Shown: one piece after another, positions 12,037 through 24,790 of the stretch
Layout of the letters: each line of letters begins with the position of its first letter
Position numbering within the stretch: the first letter of the stretch is position 1
Source of the DNA: Diorhabda sublineata
Taxonomy: Eukaryota; Arthropoda; Insecta; Coleoptera; Chrysomelidae
Length of the DNA: 64,000 nt
Direction: 5' to 3'
Assembly (NCBI RefSeq): GCF_026230105.1
Contig: NC_079477.1
Span: 7,507,001 to 7,571,000, forward strand
Made by a program: the position numbers and the translations under genes
The notes under the pieces: model-generated
The model's input: only the letters and a program-made list of their open reading frames with translations
Told to the model about the DNA's origin: nothing
Databases searched by the model: none

Positions 12037-15000
12037 CGTGATTTATAATTAAAATGATGAATTGTGAGTATAGAAATAAGTACGGTAGATCAAGGAGAAA
12101 ATTTCTATTTTCTGGAACATATTGTTTTATGTGTATGACTTGTTAATTTCGGATTATATCTACAAAATTGTTTAATTTGCCTTAAAAATTAATTCTTTGT
12201 CAACAGATCGATCAATAAGTACTGAAAAGATGAAGAATTCTATAACATTAATCTTTAAAAATGTCTAAATCTAACAAAATTTTGAACCCAATCACTACTT
12301 CTTACATTCGTGTCTTCCTACATTCGTGTCTTCCTTGAGAGTAATGCAATCAAACTAACTCTCATTCAAATTTTCTAGGTAAGTTTTCTGCAACGATTCA
12401 TCTTTGGGTTTTATTTCAAAGATAAATTCCCTATTTGATTGATATTTTTGATTGATTATTCAAAGGCAAGGAATCACTATGGAGCCAGATCTGGAGAATA
12501 TAGAGAAGGTGAAAAAGCAATTTCAAATTCAGTTCAATCAATTTGACCCTCATTGTCGTGAGGATAGAAAATTTTTTAAGTCGTTTCTCACTACTTCAAT
12601 CGGTAAGGTACAGTAAAAGTCACTGTTAATAGTTTTCTTTCTTTTGTACCATCGACGATTCCAATCCAACCCTCAACAACAATTTTCAAGCTAAAACTTT
12701 ATCTCAATGGTATGTTTTTCTGGTCAAAAAACAAGTCACTTTATCCTTTTTTTTTTTAAACTCGGAGACATTTATAATTTATTTTGCACAGGATATTTCG
12801 TTTTTCAAATGTCAATTCCAGTTTAGTCATTAATAATCGATATTTATTCATTGAAGATCCTTCTACATCAATTAAAATTATTTTCAATAAAACAATAGAA
12901 AACCATTTTGAAACCGTAACAGCATCAAAAACGCTTTTCGATTTTTAGGTATCGTGAAGTGTATCTACGGGAATATAAAATCAGCCAAAGTAGCTAATTT
13001 AAAATTGTAGTCCAAAATTTGACACATGTCATTTGAAAGATGTTACTTCAAGAAAAACATATAAAACTGTGATGACCTCTCTTCATCAAACCTGGGACTT
13101 ATTGACCAATTTTAAAATTATTAGGAAAAAAATTATTACATATTGCCCATTTTCTTCTCTGAAGTAATATCCGAACTACACAATGGAATTTTTGGTGGAT
13201 AATTTCTGTCTTTTGCTAACAGTGTTACCAACTCTACACCTTCGTCCTTATTTTCAGATAAGGGAGAGAGTTTTCTGTTTCTTCCAACAGGAATGAAATT
13301 TCTTCTAGGATATGCTATGGGATCCAACCTCAAAGAAGGTTTACAAGATGTTATATTACAAATGTAATTCGGTTTATTGCCATTTATTTTTTTGAAATTG
13401 GGTTTCGTGGATTCCTTTCCAAGATTTTTCAGTGTGGTTTCGTCAGACCAACCCTAAAAAATAAATGTCATTTTACCGATTCTGTTTGTTTAAAAAATTT
13501 CACAAAATAAAAAAATAAGGATTAAATATATATTAAAATTAATGCGGAAAAATAAATGTATGAAATCTATTCAAAATTGTTTCAAATTATAAATGGAGCT
13601 ACACAAAAAGTGTAGCATACCATTGATTTCAAAAATTGTTGACCTATTCTATTAGGTTTTCTCCAAAGCTTTCCACCAGGTCCAGGTCTTCCCCAAGGAG
13701 AAGCTTTTAAAAACTTCAAAAATGTTTTACATACACAATATCACTTCCTTTAGTATCCCACTTACTTGTTCCTGATGAAAACGTATATTATCGGTTTTCT
13801 CCTGTTTTTCTTTTTGCTTTTTCTCTGCTACTAATTTATCTGCGAATAAAATCCCATTCTTATTCAGTAGATTAAGTTATTGTATGTGAGTCTTACCTAA
13901 TTCTTTCTTATATTCTTGCTGCTGTTCTTTGTTAGTTTTATATCTAAGAGTATTATCTACGCATCTCCTGAGATCTTTACTTCCGAATTGAAATCTAAGA
14001 ACTGGATCTTCGCATGTTCTTGTAATTTTCTTTCCGTTACTAAAAATCGGTGCACCCCCGCCTCCAATTGGTCTATTAATATCTGAACTTCCACCAACAT
14101 AACGTTTTGCCTTAAATTGATTTCACATTTTCAAATTTGTACGGTGGTTTAGAATGATAATAAATAGAAAATAGTGTCAAAAAAAATAAACACAAACAAC
14201 GTTACATTGATCTCAGAAGTGGGATTTAAATAGTGACATAAACATGGCCAAGAGACTAAGTAACCTGAAAGTGACGTAACTGAAAGCCGAACTGGAGAAG
14301 TGGTACTGGCAAGTGACGGATTTGATCCAGAAACTTATATATTCAAAAACGAGTCCTCCATCTTGATCTTGGCAATTTAGACTGAAAAACGATAATTCTG
14401 TCAATATATCGAGCATGAAGGACGATATTTCAACTATGAAAAATGATATTTAGGCCGATATAGACAAAAATATTTTAAATGTAGAGAATGATATTTCGAC
14501 CAATATTGACGACAAGATTTCCACCATGAAGAATGATATTTCGACTATTAAGAACGATTTTACGGCTAATATCGACGAGAAGGTTTCGATCACGAAGAGC
14601 GACATTTCCGCTGAAATTTTATCATTGAAAACCGACGTCGCAAACAAAATGTCCTCTCTCAAATCGGATATCGACAACAAAATGACAACGATGGATAAGA
14701 AAATCAAGGAGTTTGAATGAAAGATCGCGAATTCGATAGCAGAAGATATTCTAGTAGAAGAGAAGAAGATCGAACATACAGTTCGAATGATAGCGCACAA
14801 AACTGTGAGTGAGACTTTAACTTAAAATTTTATTTCATTGCAAATTTGAAAACTTTTCGATAAAATAAAACATTTCTTCGTAGAAGACTGTTTGTAACAA
14901 GCAGAAAGTGATCCCACCCAGCTTGATAGTATTATTACGGGTGATGAAAGTTTCATCAGTAAGACTCCGATAGTCAGCAGTGGTGAACTACTTGAGAGAC

Positions 15001-18000
15001 TATTTGATAGACTTTGAAAAAGGTGAGCTAACTGTGCCCAGAAATCGCCATCAATTGGGTACTACACCTCGACAACCAACCCTGCGTTAACTGTTTTTAG
15101 CTTCCAAAAAGCTTCCTATTTAGGTTATTCGAAAACTAAGTTCCAAATATTCGTAGCTAATTCAATATCGCATGTGCTATTTCAAAATGTTTAAAGCAAT
15201 CGATCAGCAGTAGAAATTCATAGACAAATAAGCGACGTGTTTGACTAAAATAGTGGTAAAATCTGTAAGTAAATGACATATTTCAAGGACGACGTGATGA
15301 TTGATGAATCACATCGACCATCGATGGTCATAGATGATTTGGTCAATACCGAAGATTCCTGAAGATCGGCGATTCACAATTCTCAATTTAACATTTGAAT
15401 TTCCAAGCGAGTAGAAAAATTACACAGAATCGTTCCCGAAATGTAATTTCGCAAATTGTTTGCACATTGAGATTCCGGGCTGCGGAGCACAAAGTGCAGA
15501 ATGGATTTCTCATAATACCTAAGAAAATAAACGTCACTCAATGGAATGCAATCATACAAGATCATCCTCTTAAGGTCATGCATACAATTTCAACAGGCAA
15601 GATATTGTTGGTCGAGTTTATGCTGCAAGAGGCAACAATAAGCAGCTGTTTACGGCGCTACTCTAACAAAAATTAATCTTGTAAAACTGAATAAACGATG
15701 TGGTCTCTTGACGTCTGGAGTTTTGTTGCTACGTGAGAATGCGAGCCATTTTCACCCAAAATCTGATCAAATCTTTTGGATCGGAACAGATATACCACCC
15801 ATCATTCAAACTTATCACCGAGTGATTTGCACTTACTCAGCTACCTAATAGCGTTTTGTTTGAAAAAATGTCATTTAGTGAGCATAACTCTTCTCCCAAA
15901 TACTGATTCTAGAAATTCTTATATTAATAAATCTAGACAAAATCTAGTCGCTAAAATACGCCATAATACAAATAGAAAATATATAATAATTGTGGGAGCA
16001 TTACAAAAAAGTTATTAAATTTCAATTTAACAAATTATCTACAGCAAATTATTTTCACACAAAAAACGATATTCACTTATTTTTCACCAGGACTGTGTCA
16101 AAATGCGGTGATTAATTAGGATTACTTACATTCATATATTCTTTATTCGGAAATAATTCATCTAGTCTAATATTTCTTAAACCTCTCGGTCTAGCATCAG
16201 TACCTTTACCCCACGGCCAGTAAGTATCCATCATATTACGGATCTAAAATTATTTGTTTTTTCTTAAACTCTAATTATAGTTACATAAGATTTATTTCTA
16301 GAGTAATTTACTCCTTTATTTCAATAAATCACTAAGTCATGGGTTCAAATAGAACAGGTAACAACAATAAATTTATAAAACATAAATATATATGTATAAC
16401 TGTAGACGGTGGATTGAATTCATTTATTTACTTATCAATATTTCAATATACTACAGAATAAATTTTTACTTCTAAACAAACAGTATTTTTAAAAGCCCCC
16501 ATTTGCATATATTCGTAGAAAATCGACCCTTCATATACATATTCCTGATAGGTGTTAATATTTCTCAATATGATTCCTAATCAGAATTTTGATGAAAGAA
16601 AACACATGAAAAAGTTACCTGCAAGGTGGGTGCTGTGTTTCCTTAATGCTGATCAAAATATCGCCCACATTAAAATTCCATTTAAGGCTTGGATATCGCT
16701 TAGATAACAAGAAAATTTTCCGTCAATATGTGACAATAGGCGATAGATACATAATAGCTCAAAGTTTAAGATGATTAGGCATACTAAAAGGATGCTGATA
16801 AACCAATTTGCAGAAAAGGCCATTGATAATGGAGTAGTAGGTACAAGAAGAAGAGGAAGACCAAAGAAACACACAATTATACCCAAATAACAAATATATT
16901 GTCAAAACAATGATCTTCGCCCAAGGAACGTGCTTTCAAGCTACATCCGTTTTTTCACAATCACAGCCACAGTTTTCTGTGATTTCTAAAAAGTAATCTT
17001 TTTCAATTATTTTGAAAAAGAAATAACGATATTATTTTCATTTTGCTTATACAATTGGGTGCTAACCTTTTTTCCATCTCGACAATACACCTGCTTATTG
17101 ATACTCTACTGTTAACATTATTCTCTACTTCCATTTTCACCTGATCTAACTCTCTCCGATTAATTTACCACACTTAAACAAATGGCTTGATTGATTTCAA
17201 ATTTATTAAGAGACCCTGGCAGATGCAAACGTATATTTTTAATCGTCTCCTACACTACTAGCGTTTATAGAGGTTGACCGAATAAAATAGTGTAGAGACA
17301 ACTTCTTCTCGTGCAACGATCCTTGTCGGTTTGATGCCCGAATCAAAGAACTTTGAATGAGACGAAGTTCGAATACGAAGACTATACTACTCGGCTCATG
17401 TCAGTTTGCTTAGTTGTGTTATAATAAGCAAGAATGCATGATGCAAGAGTAGCTGTCAGTTTAACGTACATGTTGCCAAGTGTGCAAACACTAAGAGACT
17501 GAGCTCCTTGCGATGTTGCACGATCACGAACTTGCGCTTAGAACTTCGTGGAGACCATCATCAAAGAGTCAGAGCGCGTAGTGTAGTGGGCATTTGTTAT
17601 TATTGGCACTAGTTATTGTGATTTAATAAATATATTCATCATTAAATTATTATTATTTCCACTCGTAAAATAGATAACCAAGAACATACAACAGATAAAT
17701 ATATTAATAAGCATAATATCCATATCACGACGATTGATAACAAAATATTAATTATTACTAGATATTAGATTCAGAACACATTTTAAGAGAGCTTATAAAA
17801 AATGTATATCAAGACGTATACTGCATCGAAGATTTGCTGTACCACATCACTAGAAACTACATAGCTGCCCACTTAGTATGGGCTAGAAGCAGCATAAATA
17901 AGCATATTCCGCAGAATAGAAATATCTTTTTTACTAGTAAGTAATTGATTGTATTAACGAGACATTTAAATGTATGAAGAGGACGAAGACGTACAGCGTA

Positions 18001-18943
18001 GACCATAAAGGAACTGAGACATTTTAAGTACAATTTATATATCACAGACGTCGACAAGAACTAGTCCATCTATTAGAGAAATGCGTGGGAAAAATTTGAT
18101 TTTTTTGGACGATTATAGTCGAACACTTCGCACAAAATACTTATGTTTGACATAGTAATATTTAGAAGACCTAACCCACCGAGTACTTATCAGGAGCCGA
18201 TTATACCGATTGAGTATAGCACCAGATTTTCTATTCTAATCATTTCAATTACAAATTTTCATTTTGAGACTACAATATTGTAAACGACAACCTGTTTGTT
18301 TCATTCGATTTCTTATTATATTAAACGACTAATTATTCAACTGCTCAGTTCATACACAAAAAATGATTGTCTATTTGTAATTGAGATAAAGCTAAATAAT
18401 CTGCTCAATTCGCAAACAACGAATTTATTAATTATTCTGATTTATCCAATATAAAGTGAAATAACCGTTAGCTAAACCTGAAAGATATTCAGATGATTTG
18501 ATAATTCGTTATCTTTAAACGATGCTTTCGAAACCTTCGTACTAATGAAAAAATTCTAAATGATTAATGAAAGCATTTCAAGCAGCTTGAGAGATTTTAT
18601 TCTATTTAATTTTAGCAGTATTTGAGTGTCAATGTACGATAAAGAATGGCACTAAAGAACACTCATTATAAAGATTTACAAATTTTGCGAATATTAAGAA
18701 ATCAACACCTACTTCAAATGATTTCATTGATTTATATTCTAGTAAGAGACACATTGAATTGAGTATTACTTTTAACTGATATTTGGTCGTCATTATTTAT
18801 ACCTCTTTTTGTTCTTGTATCTTTCTTCTTAATTCAAATTCCTTCTGTTTTTTCCATAAATCTAATCCTTCTTTGATGCTACGTTCTTCAAATGCTTTCT
18901 GTTCCATCTTTCTACTTGTCTGTACTGATTCATTTACCATCAT
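10541..18943 (-). CDS. CSPP1-like centrosome/spindle pole-associated protein (eight exons, 5' end uncertain)
   Basis: I assembled this gene from exons whose splice sites and phases agree throughout: 18943-18803, 16243-16130, 14110-13897, 13839-13766, 13713-13621, 13453-13140, 11966-11882, 10699-10541 (stop 10543-10541). The product is 397 aa from ATG 18943. In order it has a charged helix (KMEQKAFEERSIKEG), a Y-W-PWGKG motif, GGGGAPIFSNGKK, a K/E/Q coiled coil (EQQQEYKKELDKLVAEKKQK), PWGRPGPGGK, a basic linker with YPRRNF, a second helix, and WGRPGNGAPLPE near the end. Human CSPP1 has the same NPWGKGGGGAPL-type motif followed by coiled coils; that protein acts at centrosomes, spindle poles and cilia. 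The first listed exon is open upstream of the ATG, so more 5' exons may exist. Family assignment rests on motifs recalled from memory; the gene structure is firmer than the name. Confidence 0.68.
11971..12034. repeat. (TA)n microsatellite
   Basis: A long TA dinucleotide run with one AAAT interruption lies immediately upstream (on the minus strand) of the CSPP1-like exon at 11966. Confidence 0.95.
12479..12602 (+). CDS. Unidentified short coding-like exon
   Basis: An ATG in a fair context opens a stop-free 41-codon stretch starting MEPDLENIEKVKKQ. It contains a helical, Q/K/F-rich segment and ends at a good donor (G/GTAAGG) in phase 1. It lies opposite to and inside an intron of the CSPP1-like gene. 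I found no following exon and do not recognise the protein. It may be the first exon of a transposon gene or a chance ORF. Confidence 0.25.
14230..14825 (+). mobile_element. LTR-retrotransposon gag relic with SAP-like start and heptad repeats
   Basis: The plus-strand reading begins MAKRLSNLKVT, then (after a stop) LKAELEKW, which is the start of a SAP DNA-binding domain. Gag proteins of beetle Gypsy-type elements often open this way. It continues into a tandem set of 11-residue repeats (MKNDISTIKND, NIDEKVSITKSD and so on) that form a coiled coil and leave long ORFs on both strands between 14450 and 14800. Stops interrupt the frame at several points and no pol region follows. It sits in an intron of the CSPP1-like gene. 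Confidence 0.55.
15180..15900 (+). mobile_element. Second mariner transposase pseudogene
   Basis: Across frames the plus strand gives, in order, SAVEIHRQIS (HTH), FKDDVM then SHRPSMVIDDLVN, KLHRIVPEM, the GKILLVEFM segment at about 15597 and finally LSPSDLHLLSYL near 15805, the third catalytic aspartate region. Stops and frameshifts are frequent. The sequence differs from the 9556 copy, so it is another mariner lineage. It lies in the same intron as the gag relic. Confidence 0.72.
16690..16885 (+). mobile_element. Non-LTR retrotransposon tail fragment
   Basis: The plus-strand reading contains a LRWLGH-like run (LR*LGI), then a GVVGTRRRGRPKKH-like block. This is the conserved segment after the reverse transcriptase in many insect LINE polyproteins. 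Only about 60 codons remain. The open minus-strand frame over the same bases is a shadow. Confidence 0.5.
17210..17645. repeat. Possible solo LTR or 5' UTR-like GC-richer block
   Basis: Base composition rises sharply over the surrounding AT-rich intron, and the block ends with AATAAA-type sequence (around 17623) followed by TTATTATTATTTCC. No coding potential is seen. It could be a solo LTR; I did not find a second copy in the window. Confidence 0.25.
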
Positions 18944-18948
18944 GATAA

Positions 18949-21900
18949 CTAAAAAATAATTGGCAAAATACGCAGAAAAATAATCAATAAATTTCTGTAC
19001 GATTATGTTTAGAAAGTATTCAATTTCGACTTTAAAGAGAAATTTTAACAAAAATGATCTAAAAACAACCAAAGCTCACATGAGCAAAAATAAAATGAAA
19101 TATGACTCAGATTGTAGCATCCAAAAAGATTCTAGTGCTACCATAGCCACCCTCTTTGTCGAATCTACTGCCTTGTTATTCTTTCTCTTTCACAAATTCA
19201 AATATTGCAACAGAAACGTATTTTCAATGGATCAAGAATATCCAAACAACTGAGACGAAAATGCCGTCAGAGATTCGAATCAAAGACTAAAGTGTTAATT
19301 TTCAAACCTCGTATTTCTTCAATACTTAGCACAAATATGACTGCGGACTGCCTCTCGATGAAAATGAGATCATAATGTCCCGAAAATCATGGTCATCATT
19401 ATTTCAGCTGGCAACATCTGCAAATTTTAATTTAATATGGAAAGTTGATAGGTAATCAAATTTAAAAGGTAGCATATGATCCACACTGTATAATATCATT
19501 CAATTTTGATTTGATTTGTAAAATAATAGAAGAATAATGACTGATAAGAAACTAATCCTCAACATCAAAAGAATTGTTTAATTTTATAACAAATATTATC
19601 TTAAATATGATCTACGTACCCTACTGTATATCTATTCACACCCAAACAAATCGTAAAGGTGTTGAACTTTATCAATGAACTAATACTGTACAACGATCTA
19701 TTCAAAATGGCAAAAATTCCTTCAGTTTCAGTAACCTAATAATACGTTCTATCGGTGTCAGACACTACCAGGGATAATAACAAATGAGGTGCACTATTAC
19801 TCCCACGACCCCCTTACATTTTGTCCTATTGGTTTAACTTTCGTGATGACATCCAATATGCAAAAGGATATATATAAATTTATCTGAGAAAATATGTGAT
19901 ATACGACAGTATAAAGTGGGTTGAATCAATAATTTTTGCATGCTAATCTTTTAAGAATATCGTTAGTACGTTCTAATATATGAGACTCAATTTAATCTAA
20001 ATTCAACTGTCTGTCCTCGGTTAAATAACTTTACACCTTCCGTTGTCTACGACTGACAAAGTGGACGTAAAATGAATTCCTATCACCATCTGGTGACTAT
20101 TTAAAGCTAGATTCTGTTCCAATAAAAATTTAATGATTATCAACATTATACTTGGAGTACAAAATTATGAAATACCCTCTTCTGTAATAATTGTTAATGC
20201 TAGTTATTCACAAACGGCACACTGATATATTAAGATTTTCCGTGGGATTATATACAGGGTTTTTCAAAAAAAAAAAGTCCAGGACGGAATCATCAGGACA
20301 CTTTCGAACTAACGAAAATTCCGGTTTATTACATTTACATTAATTACTTTATTGGTACACTTGTTAATAAATATTATTTAAATGTTGTTAAGAAATTTCC
20401 AATTATGAGGAATCGGATAATAACAAGATTTTAATTATATACAATATTTAAATATTTTTCAATATTTGATTAAGAAAAACAGAATGAATGATATTAATTG
20501 TACAATTTTATTTATTTTGATAAATAACCATGTTATCGATGTTAATATCTAAATATTCTTGTCAGCTTTAAGAAATTGTAATTTTAAACATTTAGTCCAT
20601 CACTGAAATAGGTGAAATCAATTTTCTTCTACATTTTTCCAAAGCTTCCACTAAATCATAAGCCTTTTGAGGCTTTTGTGTTTCCAAAATCTGAGGCCGA
20701 TATCGAATTCATCTTTCTGGGTGATTTTGTTAACACTTTCATCAAAACCCAAGAAAAAAATTTCTTTTTTTAAATTGTATCACTTAATTTATCTCAAAAG
20801 TATTGATCGATTCCAAAACAAAGTTTTGGAAGTTTTGTAGTAAAATTGGTGTCAAATTATGTTGATAGCATTTTTTCAGTATTGGAAGATGAAGTTGTAG
20901 GAGGTTCTTCAGTATATTCAGAACCAACACAAATTTTAAAGTTACTTTGTACAGGTTTTGTATTTATGTGTGACTTTTCAGGGCAATTGCATCCGTTTTA
21001 TCAATGACAATATTTTTCTAACAAATTGTACAGTATGTACTATAAAAGTCTTCGGACTATTCAATCCAGGAGGCAAAAACTAATATCCATTCAGTCTTAA
21101 AAACACATTTTTTGTATTCCCGTGCGTAAAACTTTACTTTACGCACTAGTGCGTCAATAAACATATTTTAAGTAGGTTCAATTTATACTGGTGCCATTTT
21201 TTATTTTATAACGTTATATTATATGATATAACTATGGTCAAAATATTAATAAATATGTAATATTTTTTATAAGGAAAATTGCCGTTAAACTTTTATTTTG
21301 ATCAAATTGTCGCTAGTAGAAAAAATATTGTATGCAATCCGTGTGTAAAGCCCTTGTTTCGGCACGTGTGATTGTCGAAAAAAAGCTACTTTACACACTT
21401 CAACTTAACTCAATCGAAAAAAAACAAAAATTTAACTACTGCCAAGTTCATATTTTCAAATTTTGAGCTACAATGATATAATATACCCGAGAGTACTAAA
21501 ATACTTAATAATTTAACTGTCAAATAAAAATAACAGGCAGGCAAAATGTGAGTGAAATTGCTTTTTTCCATTGCGAATTGGAATTACCGTAATTGAATAC
21601 ATACAGTATCTAATGCAATTCAGTATGTTTGGCATTTACTGGAGACTGCAGGGTTTAGGCAAACAGAAATTAACTTGATACTTCATACAGTGAATCACCA
21701 CTATAATAGAATATTATAAATCCTAGACAACAAAAAAATTCAGTTCCAAGAGCCAGATTCGGGGCTTTTCCCGGTTTTCCAGGACGTCTTTCGAATTTTA
21801 GGTTTTCCAGGATGCGTAATGTAACGTATTGTGCTTAATATACAGGGTAACATACAAGAAATGACCGATGGGGCTTCGAGTCTAGACTAGAACCTTCCTT

Positions 21901-22119
21901 AACCATATAAAACGAGTGCGTCGGCGTGACGTGAGTAAGTTAAGTCGAGTAATCGAAGCGATACGGTTGAAGAAGGATTTTAATTTTACAGCGAAGTAGT
22001 GATTGTGAAGGTATTTTACATTTGTTTGTGTCGTTCGCGTGCGATATCCATAATTGTTTTGTTGAATTCCATAATTTTTACAATTTTGTCACAATGTCAC
22101 AATAACGTAAAGTTGTTAG
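18949..22119. other. Gene-poor stretch upstream of the CSPP1-like exons
   Basis: I see no supported gene. Upstream exons of the CSPP1-like gene may lie here but could not be picked out. A cluster of short hairpins lies at 21122-21398. The open frames around 18797-19253 outside the exon are shadows or chance. Confidence 0.4.
21122..21398. repeat. Cluster of hairpins built on GTGCGTAAAG
   Basis: GTGCGTAAA (21122) pairs with TTTACGCAC (21138-21146), which overlaps a perfect 14-bp palindrome ACGCACTAGTGCGT (21141-21154). A diverged pair, GTGTGTAAAG (21341) and CTTTACACAC (21389-21398), lies 200 bp on. This looks like the ends of a small non-autonomous element. Confidence 0.6.
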
Positions 22120-23690
22120 TAAGTGCAGAGTTTTTCAGTCTAAATAAGAAATTGCATATTTTTTCATAGAATGGAAAGATAACCACTGTGGTTGATTTCC
22201 AATCGAATAGCTGCTGTTTGTAAGGAGTTCAATTTGAAGAAACTATGATACGAATCATAAGTCAAAATTCGATTGTTACACTGAAAAAAATAAGAATCGA
22301 CACATTGTCATCTTTAAAATCTAAACTTCAAGGTCAACAATCGATGTTTACTAAAGCTAATACAGGGAGCGAAGATGCCCTGAAATCAAGTTTTATTATT
22401 GCATTAGAAATCGCGAAAAGCTCAAAACCTTTCACTAATGGTGATTTTACTAAAGACTGTATGTTGAAAGTTGCCGATGTTTTTTTCCATTTCAAAAGTC
22501 AATAATTCAAAATATTTGGCTCTCAAGAAACATTGTTGCTTCAAGAATAAATGATTTATCTCAAAATTTGGTTCTTCAACTGAAAGAGAAAATTTACAAA
22601 CTTTTAACTAGCTGTTGACGAGAGCACTGATACTGTTGATACAGATCAACTGTTTTTATCCGACGCATTAACAGTAACTTTGAAATAACTGAAGAACTAT
22701 TAAGGTGCGTCCCATTCACATGTACTACAACAGCAAATGATATTTATTCTGCAATTTTAGCATTTAATAGCAGATATGAACTCGACTGGAATATTCTTAG
22801 CAGCACAACTACGAATTGCGCTCCTGCCATGTCTGGCAAACATTCGGGCATTGTAACTAAATCAAAACAGAAAACATCAGGGAATTTTGTGGGATTTCAC
22901 TGTATAATTCATCAGGAATCATTGGCATCCAGACATTTGAAAATGGACCATGTCATGCAGCTTATAATTGAAATTATAAATTTTAAAAGGAGCAGAGGAC
23001 AGAATCACCGACAGTTCCGGCAACTTTTACAAGATTTGGACGAAAAGTTTTCTGATATCTCTGATTACACCGTAGTTCGTTGGCAAGCCAATTGATTGAG
23101 ACAATGACTGGTAGTTTGATTGTGCCTTTTTGGTAGATATGAATAAACACTTGATTGATCTGAATGTAAAGCTACAGGGTAAAAATCTGATTGTCAGACA
23201 AATGTATTCATATATTCAAGCCTTTGAAACAAAGTTTAGGCTGTGGGAAAATTAGTTAAAAAATCAAACTTTGGACCATTTCCATCATTTTAAATCATTT
23301 GGCACAGCGTACCAAAAAAACAATCGTTTTGAAGGTTTTCACAAAATGAATGAAATGGAATTCCCAATTTTCAACAATCCATTCAATTTTGAAGCTTCTC
23401 AGGCACCAGTTCATTTGCAAATGGAGTTAGTAGATCTTCAATCGGACAGTATTTTGAAAGAAAAATATAATGAGATTGGATAATTACCCGGAATTAAAAA
23501 AGCATGCAGCACGCATTCTCTGCATGTTTGATAGCACAAACATCGCACAAGACTTACGAATGAACATCTCCAATCAATTCTTAAAACGAATAAGATACCT
23601 GACATCAATGAGATTGTCAAAAACAAGAGGTATCTGGATCCTCGTGCTCAACATAATTACCTACCATCTCTTATAACTTTGATATTATTT
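22120..23690 (+). mobile_element. hAT transposase pseudogene (ZBED5/GTF2IRD2-like)
   Basis: Plus-strand fragments follow the order of this hAT group: a degraded BED-like start (FFIEWK), a TKANTGSEDALKSSF block, SQNLVLQLKEKI, ITEELLRCVPF, then the MSGKHSGIV and HCIIHQESL segments. They continue with RGQNHRQFRQLL, a RW region, and the C-terminal dimerisation part (PVHLQMELVDLQSD, then HAARILCMFDST). Frameshifts and stops fall at 22505, 22610-22660, 23093, 23481 and elsewhere, so it is dead. The ends and target duplication were not identified. Confidence 0.85.
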
Positions 23691-24790
23691 TTAACAACCG
23701 TATATTATATACTTATATAATTTAATAAATAAAATGTTATAATAATATACGTATATTTTTTTTATTTTCAATCTGGCCCACCTACGAATTGAAAATTTAA
23801 TATATGGCCCTCTGCAAAATTGAGTTTAACACCCCTGCCCTACAGAATATCCTGTCTCATCAACCTATTAATAAATTGTAATAATCATTTCCTACATAGT
23901 TAGAAAAGTTTGCCTTAGCAAGGTCTTATCATAATTCATCAATTCCAGCCGTCTTACAGTTCCAATAGATGAATTTGCATGCAAAAACAGCACAAGATGG
24001 GACCTGGCATCTTTACAATTGGTACTTTAAAATCTCGTTATTGTAAAGCAACAGAAACAAAAAATTTACTATATAACTCACAAACAATACTACATAGAGC
24101 ACTGATCCAACTTAGTTTTAAGAAATCACCAAATGATTAGAATAAATATCCAATACCTATTGTAGGAAAATACTATCCTCAACTTTTAAGTCACCAAATT
24201 GGATGTGTACTGGGGTACTGGTGAGAAAAGTGTGACGTAAGATCATAGATAAACTTTATATACGGAGTTTACTGTTCAATCTTCCTCTATTACATTTATA
24301 ATCATTTGAAAATCTACCTACGAAAATTCACACGGATCCACACGGATATTATAGAAGAAGTTTTTGATTTATATACTTTTTTCAATCAATTCTCACTCTT
24401 AAATAATTCATTATTTCGTTATTTATTTAAAATGGACTAAAGATGGCGGACTCACAATGACACTTGACACTTTATTCTATTCTTTCGGTGTAGGCGTTGA
24501 AAGATCATATTGTAATTAAATCACAAAAAAACATATATTTATTTGGATTCAATTATCAAAGTAACATCAAATGACATGAATTATTATAGAATAAAAGATT
24601 AATTAATGTTTATTTTTAAACATATGGTGAATATGGTGAACTGTCACTATTACATCATTACATCAATATTTCAATGATTACTTTGATAGCGATTGCCTAG
24701 AAAACATTCTGTATAAATGTCAATGTCAATATTCAAATAATAGTAAATCTACTTTATAAGTTTATTAACAATTCGCAGATATTTATTGAA

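Noticed and set aside
16653..16886. Minus-strand ORF with apparent hydrophobic helices
   Set aside because: It is a shadow of the plus-strand LINE tail fragment.
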